In this document: one piece after another, positions 6,066 through 8,152 of the stretch | Layout of the letters: each line of letters starts with the position of its first letter | Numbering within the stretch: the first letter of the stretch is position 1 | Origin: JBHHXG01 sp046756985 | Lineage (GTDB): Bacteria > Pseudomonadota > Zetaproteobacteria > Mariprofundales > Mariprofundaceae | Reading direction: 5' to 3' | Assembly: GCA_046756985.1 (NCBI GenBank) | Contig: JBHHXG010000065.1 | Span: 1-8,152 of the forward strand | Length of the DNA stretch: 8,152 nt | Program-made: the position numbers and the translations under genes | Notes under the pieces: generated by a model | Databases searched by the model: none | Told to the model about the DNA's origin: nothing | What the model saw: the letters and a program-made list of their open reading frames with translations, nothing else

Positions 6066-6251
6066 TTAGCTGCGTTCAGCCAGAATGGTTTTGATGCGAG
6101 CAATCTCGCGGCGTACCTGCCCCACACGGGCGGTACTCGTCAACTGCATGGTTGCCTGCTGAAAGCGCAGTTTCATATGCTCTGCAGCCAGTTCATCCAT
6201 GTTGGCCTGCAGTTCGGTATCAGACAGGGCGCGCAATTCTTTCGTTTTCAT
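6066..6251 (-). CDS. rpmC: 50S ribosomal protein L29
   Basis: L29 is a small two-helix protein next to L23 at the rim of the exit tunnel, where trigger factor and signal recognition particle dock. The product is 61 residues, normal for the family. It begins MKTKELRALSDTEL and contains the signature helix around LAAEHMKLRFQQATMQLTST. It ends with the second conserved helix, VGQVRREIARIKTILAER. The ATG overlaps the TGA of rplP (ATGA, four bases), so ribosomes finishing rplP can reinitiate here, and no separate strong Shine-Dalgarno is needed. The rpsQ Shine-Dalgarno overlaps its TAA stop. Confidence 0.97.
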   Translation of the reverse strand: MKTKELRALSDTELQANMDELAAEHMKLRFQQATMQLTSTARVGQVRREIARIKTILAERS

Positions 6252-6670
6252 CGTCCAACTCCACGCACAACAACCTTGGTGCGGATTGGCAGCTTGGCAG
6301 CGGCGCGGATCAGCGCCTCACGTGCAAGCTCTTCATCAACACCATCCATTTCATACAAAATACGGCCGGCACGCACAGCAGCCACCCAGAATTCCGGCGA
6401 ACCCTTACCCTTACCCATGCGCACCTCGGCAGGCTTTTTCGAAACCGGCAGGTCCGGGAACATGCGTATCCAGATACGGCCCTGGCGCTTGATGTGGCGC
6501 GTCATGGTAATACGTGCTGCCTCAATCTGGCGGGCGGTAATACGGCCGGGCTCCATCGCCTTCAAACCGTATTGGCCAAAGTTCAGGCTGGCGCCGCGCG
6601 GGCTCCTGCCACGAATGCGCTGTAGCTCTTTATGATGCTTGCGCCAGCGAATTTTTTTCGGTTGCAACAT
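6248..6670 (-). CDS. rplP: 50S ribosomal protein L16
   Basis: L16 is a late-assembling 50S protein near the A-site tRNA elbow and the peptidyl transferase centre. The 140-residue product has the standard MLQPKK start, the ARQIEAARITMTRHIKR helix (about 46-62), GRIWIRMFPD, and the strongly conserved SKKPAEVRMGKGKG block (about 77-90). R84 corresponds to E. coli R81, which is hydroxylated there by a 2-oxoglutarate oxygenase; whether that happens here cannot be seen. The N-terminal segment at about residues 14-27 (ELQRIRGRSPRGAS) looks two to three residues longer than in the homologues I remember. The start has AGAGG upstream. The stop overlaps the rpmC start by four bases (ATGA), a sign of tight coupling. 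Confidence 0.98.
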   Translation of the reverse strand: MLQPKKIRWRKHHKELQRIRGRSPRGASLNFGQYGLKAMEPGRITARQIEAARITMTRHIKRQGRIWIRMFPDLPVSKKPAEVRMGKGKGSPEFWVAAVRAGRILYEMDGVDEELAREALIRAAAKLPIRTKVVVRGVGR

Positions 6671-6685
6671 GACTTACAAACCTCT

Positions 6686-7333
6686 TTATGTGTTGTCCGC
6701 TTCGGCATCGCCGAGCTTCTCGCCATTAAATACCCAGACCTTAACGCCAATAATGCCATACGTTGTCTTGGCTTCGGCAAAGCCGTAATCGATGTCAGCC
6801 CGCAGCGTATGCAGTGGCACGCGCCCCTCGCGGTAACCCTCAATACGTGCAATCTCTGCACCGCCCAAACGACCGGAGCATTGCACCTTCACGCCTTTGG
6901 CGCCCATACGCAGCGCCCCCTGCATGGAACGTTTCATGGCGCGGCGGAAAGCCACACGGCGCTCCAACTGAAAGGCAATATTCTCAGCTACCAACTGGGC
7001 CTCGGCTTCAGGGCGGCGGATTTCAACAATGAAGACCTGCGCATTTTCTCCAAACTTGGATTTAATGTCGGCCCGCAGCGCCTCAATTTCAGATCCCTTT
7101 TTACCAATCACCACACCGGGGCGGGAGGTATGCACAGTAATCTTCAGTTCATCAGCCGGGCGCTCGATAATAATGCGCGACACACCGGCATGATGAAGAC
7201 GCTGCTTCACATATTTGCGCAGCCGAATGTCCTGGCGCAGCAATTCACCATAATTTTTCTCAGTAAACCACACGGAGTCCCAGTTGCGAATAACTCCGAC
7301 ACGGAAACCTACTGGATTAACCTTCTGACCCAT
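6686..7333 (-). CDS. rpsC: 30S ribosomal protein S3
   Basis: S3 forms part of the mRNA entry tunnel on the small-subunit head and contributes to mRNA helicase activity with S4 and S5. The 215-residue product starts MGQKVNPVGFRVGV, the canonical S3 N-terminus. It has a KH type 2 RNA-binding domain with the GxxG loop GKKG at residues 77-80. Basic residues R130, R131 and K134 match the E. coli helicase residues (R131, R132, K135). The C-terminal domain (SGRLGGAEIARIEGYREGRV, about 153-172) is intact. The C-terminal tail is short, ending about 18 residues sooner than the 233-residue E. coli protein, which is common variation. The Shine-Dalgarno AAAGGAG overlaps the rplV stop; spacing to rplV is 11 bases. 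Confidence 0.98.
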   Translation of the reverse strand: MGQKVNPVGFRVGVIRNWDSVWFTEKNYGELLRQDIRLRKYVKQRLHHAGVSRIIIERPADELKITVHTSRPGVVIGKKGSEIEALRADIKSKFGENAQVFIVEIRRPEAEAQLVAENIAFQLERRVAFRRAMKRSMQGALRMGAKGVKVQCSGRLGGAEIARIEGYREGRVPLHTLRADIDYGFAEAKTTYGIIGVKVWVFNGEKLGDAEADNT

Positions 7334-7344
7334 CCGTAACTCCT

Positions 7345-7686
7345 TTAACTGCGCTCACGCACTGCCACCGTCAGGTGACTGCGGCGATGGAAGCGCTGGC
7401 GCATACGACCCATGCCTTTCGGGCGATAGCGCTTCAGCGTCATGCCCTGATCCACACGAATCGAGGACACCATCAGCTGATCCACATCCAGACCATGATT
7501 CTGCTCGGCATTGGCAATGGCGGACCGCAAAGCCTTTTCCACCAGGCGGGCGGCCTTTTTCGGCGACAACGCCAATACAGATAGCGCCCGCGCCACAGGC
7601 AGGCCACGCACGGCATTGGCCATCAAGCGGGCCTTCTGCGGACTGATCTGGGCGTCTTTTGCCAGTGCACGCACTTCTTCGGACAT
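7345..7686 (-). CDS. rplV: 50S ribosomal protein L22
   Basis: L22 binds domains of 23S rRNA, and its long beta hairpin lines the nascent peptide exit tunnel. The start chosen here gives 113 residues, close to the usual 110. The globular part contains ISPQKARLMANAVRG and the helix KALRSAIANAEQNHGLD, both typical. The tunnel hairpin follows (about residues 78-102, around MTLKRYRPKGMGRMRQR); this is the region where changes give macrolide resistance in other bacteria. Two in-frame ATGs are possible, at 7692 and 7686. The Shine-Dalgarno AAGAGG at 7695-7700 lies 8 bases before the ATG at 7686 but only 2 bases before the one at 7692, so I prefer 7686. The alternative adds Met-Ser and overlaps the rpsS stop by one base. 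Confidence 0.95.
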   Translation of the reverse strand: MSEEVRALAKDAQISPQKARLMANAVRGLPVARALSVLALSPKKAARLVEKALRSAIANAEQNHGLDVDQLMVSSIRVDQGMTLKRYRPKGMGRMRQRFHRRSHLTVAVRERS

Positions 7687-7691
7687 GCTCA

Positions 7692-7967
7692 TTACCTCTT
7701 GGCCTTTCTGTCGGCACCATGACCGTAATATGTGCGGGTCGGCGCAAACTCGCCCAGTTTATGACCCACCATATTCTCGCTTACAAATACCGGAATAAAC
7801 TTATTGCCGTTGTGCACGGCGAAATTGAGACCTACAAAGTCTGGCGATATCGTCGAACGACGGGACCAGGTCTTGATCACGCCCTTCTGCTTCCCTTCCT
7901 TGGCCGCCACCACCTTTTTCTCCAGCGACGGCTCAATGTATGGACCTTTCTTTAGTGAACGCGCCAT
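7692..7967 (-). CDS. rpsS: 30S ribosomal protein S19
   Basis: S19 sits in the head of the small subunit, pairs with S13 and binds 16S rRNA near the A-site side of the head. The 91-residue product has the usual family length. It starts MARSLKKGPY, the canonical S19 beginning, and carries the signature region PVFVSENMVGHKLGEFAPTR at about residues 60-79, followed by a basic tail YYGHGADRKAKR. The ATG at 7967 is preceded by GAGG at 7974-7977, six bases upstream; this motif touches the rplB stop codon, so the two genes are probably translationally coupled. Its TAA stop shares one base with an ATG of the next frame, rplV (TAATG). Nothing unusual is seen in the protein. Confidence 0.98.
   Translation of the reverse strand: MARSLKKGPYIEPSLEKKVVAAKEGKQKGVIKTWSRRSTISPDFVGLNFAVHNGNKFIPVFVSENMVGHKLGEFAPTRTYYGHGADRKAKR
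7695..7700 (-). promoter_or_regulatory. Shine-Dalgarno of rplV that decides the start
   Basis: On the coding strand the site reads AAGAGG and lies inside the last codons of rpsS. It stands 8 bases from the ATG at 7686 and 2 bases from the ATG at 7692. The spacing favours the downstream ATG. The site's position inside rpsS suggests that rplV initiation is linked to rpsS translation. Confidence 0.6.
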
Positions 7968-7975
7968 GCCTTACC

Positions 7976-8152
7976 TCACTTCTGACCACGCCGGCGCACG
8001 ATATCGCGATTCGACGTCTTGTTCTTTTTACGGGTCTTGTGCCCCTTGGTCGGCACACCCCATGGCGTTACCGGATGACGGCCACCGGAAGTGCGACCTT
8101 CACCACCACCATGCGGATGGTCTACAGGGTTCATCGCCACGCCACGTACATG
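7976..8152 (-). CDS. rplB: 50S ribosomal protein L2, C-terminal fragment (cut by window edge)
   Basis: L2 is a primary 23S rRNA-binding protein near the peptidyl transferase centre and is needed for joining of the subunits. Only the last 58 residues and a TGA stop are visible; the start lies beyond position 8152. The fragment carries the family's most conserved stretch, VRGVAMNPVDHPHGGGEGR, close to its beginning. This includes the histidine-rich loop that approaches the catalytic centre. A SGGRHPVTPWG block follows, then a strongly basic tail (KGHKTRKKNKTSNRDIVRRR) that contacts rRNA. The gene is truncated by the window rather than broken, since the frame is open up to the edge. It is followed after 8 bases by rpsS, the usual order in the S10 operon. 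Identification is very secure. Confidence 0.97.
   Translation of the reverse strand, partial: HVRGVAMNPVDHPHGGGEGRTSGGRHPVTPWGVPTKGHKTRKKNKTSNRDIVRRRGQK

Noticed and set aside
6053..6127. Twenty-five-residue N-terminal extension of rpsQ.
   Set aside because: It overlaps rpmC by more than 60 bases, while AAGGAG stands nine bases before the ATG at 6052.
6632..7339. A 235-codon plus-strand open frame opposite rpsC and the rplP start.
   Set aside because: It is antisense to clear ribosomal genes, shows no family similarity, and its limits track those of rpsC.

Overview
This window is one continuous stretch of the conserved bacterial S10–spc ribosomal protein locus. Every gene lies on the minus strand, so transcription runs from position 8152 down to position 1. 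In transcription order the genes are rplB (only its 3' end), rpsS, rplV, rpsC, rplP, rpmC, rpsQ, rplN, rplX, rplE, rpsN, rpsH, rplF, rplR, rpsE, rpmD, rplO, secY and adk (only its 5' part). I found no mobile element, tRNA, rRNA, CRISPR array, obvious promoter or strong terminator. I also found no sign of a previously undescribed system. The region is housekeeping and coding nearly end to end.

Layout. The right part (about 8152-6066) is the distal S10 group: L2, S19, L22, S3, L16 and L29. The middle and left parts (about 6052-1775) are S17 followed by the spc group: L14, L24, L5, S14, S8, L6, L18, S5, L30 and L15. The protein-export channel gene secY (1772-441) and adenylate kinase adk (441 to the edge) close the window. 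Spacing is very tight. Three junctions overlap or nearly overlap (rpsS/rplV, rplP/rpmC, secY/adk), and the longest non-coding gap is 42 bases, between rplF and rplR. Most ribosomal protein genes carry a clear purine-rich Shine-Dalgarno sequence. secY and adk do not, and probably depend on translational coupling to the gene before them.

Organism. This is a bacterium of moderate GC content. The gene order and several protein sequences (L14, L16, SecY) look proteobacterial. However, S14 is the short 61-residue zinc-binding form, L24 keeps an intact four-cysteine zinc ribbon, adenylate kinase has a zinc-type LID beginning, and adk rather than rpmJ directly follows secY. Together this suggests a lineage outside the classical Beta/Gammaproteobacteria, perhaps a deep-branching proteobacterium such as a Zetaproteobacterium or a delta-type group. 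That placement is an inference from memory of family patterns, not a demonstrated one.

How the genes work together. The ribosomal proteins are made in near-stoichiometric amounts from one polycistronic transcript and assemble into the 30S (S3, S5, S8, S14, S17, S19) and 50S (L2, L5, L6, L14, L15, L16, L18, L22, L24, L29, L30) subunits. SecY forms the membrane channel for nascent secretory and membrane proteins. Adk balances adenylate nucleotides. The points most worth a second look are small: an altered AMP-binding motif in Adk, a lengthened N-terminal segment in L16, a hairpin whose loop is the rplF stop codon, and the missing ribosome binding sites of secY and adk.
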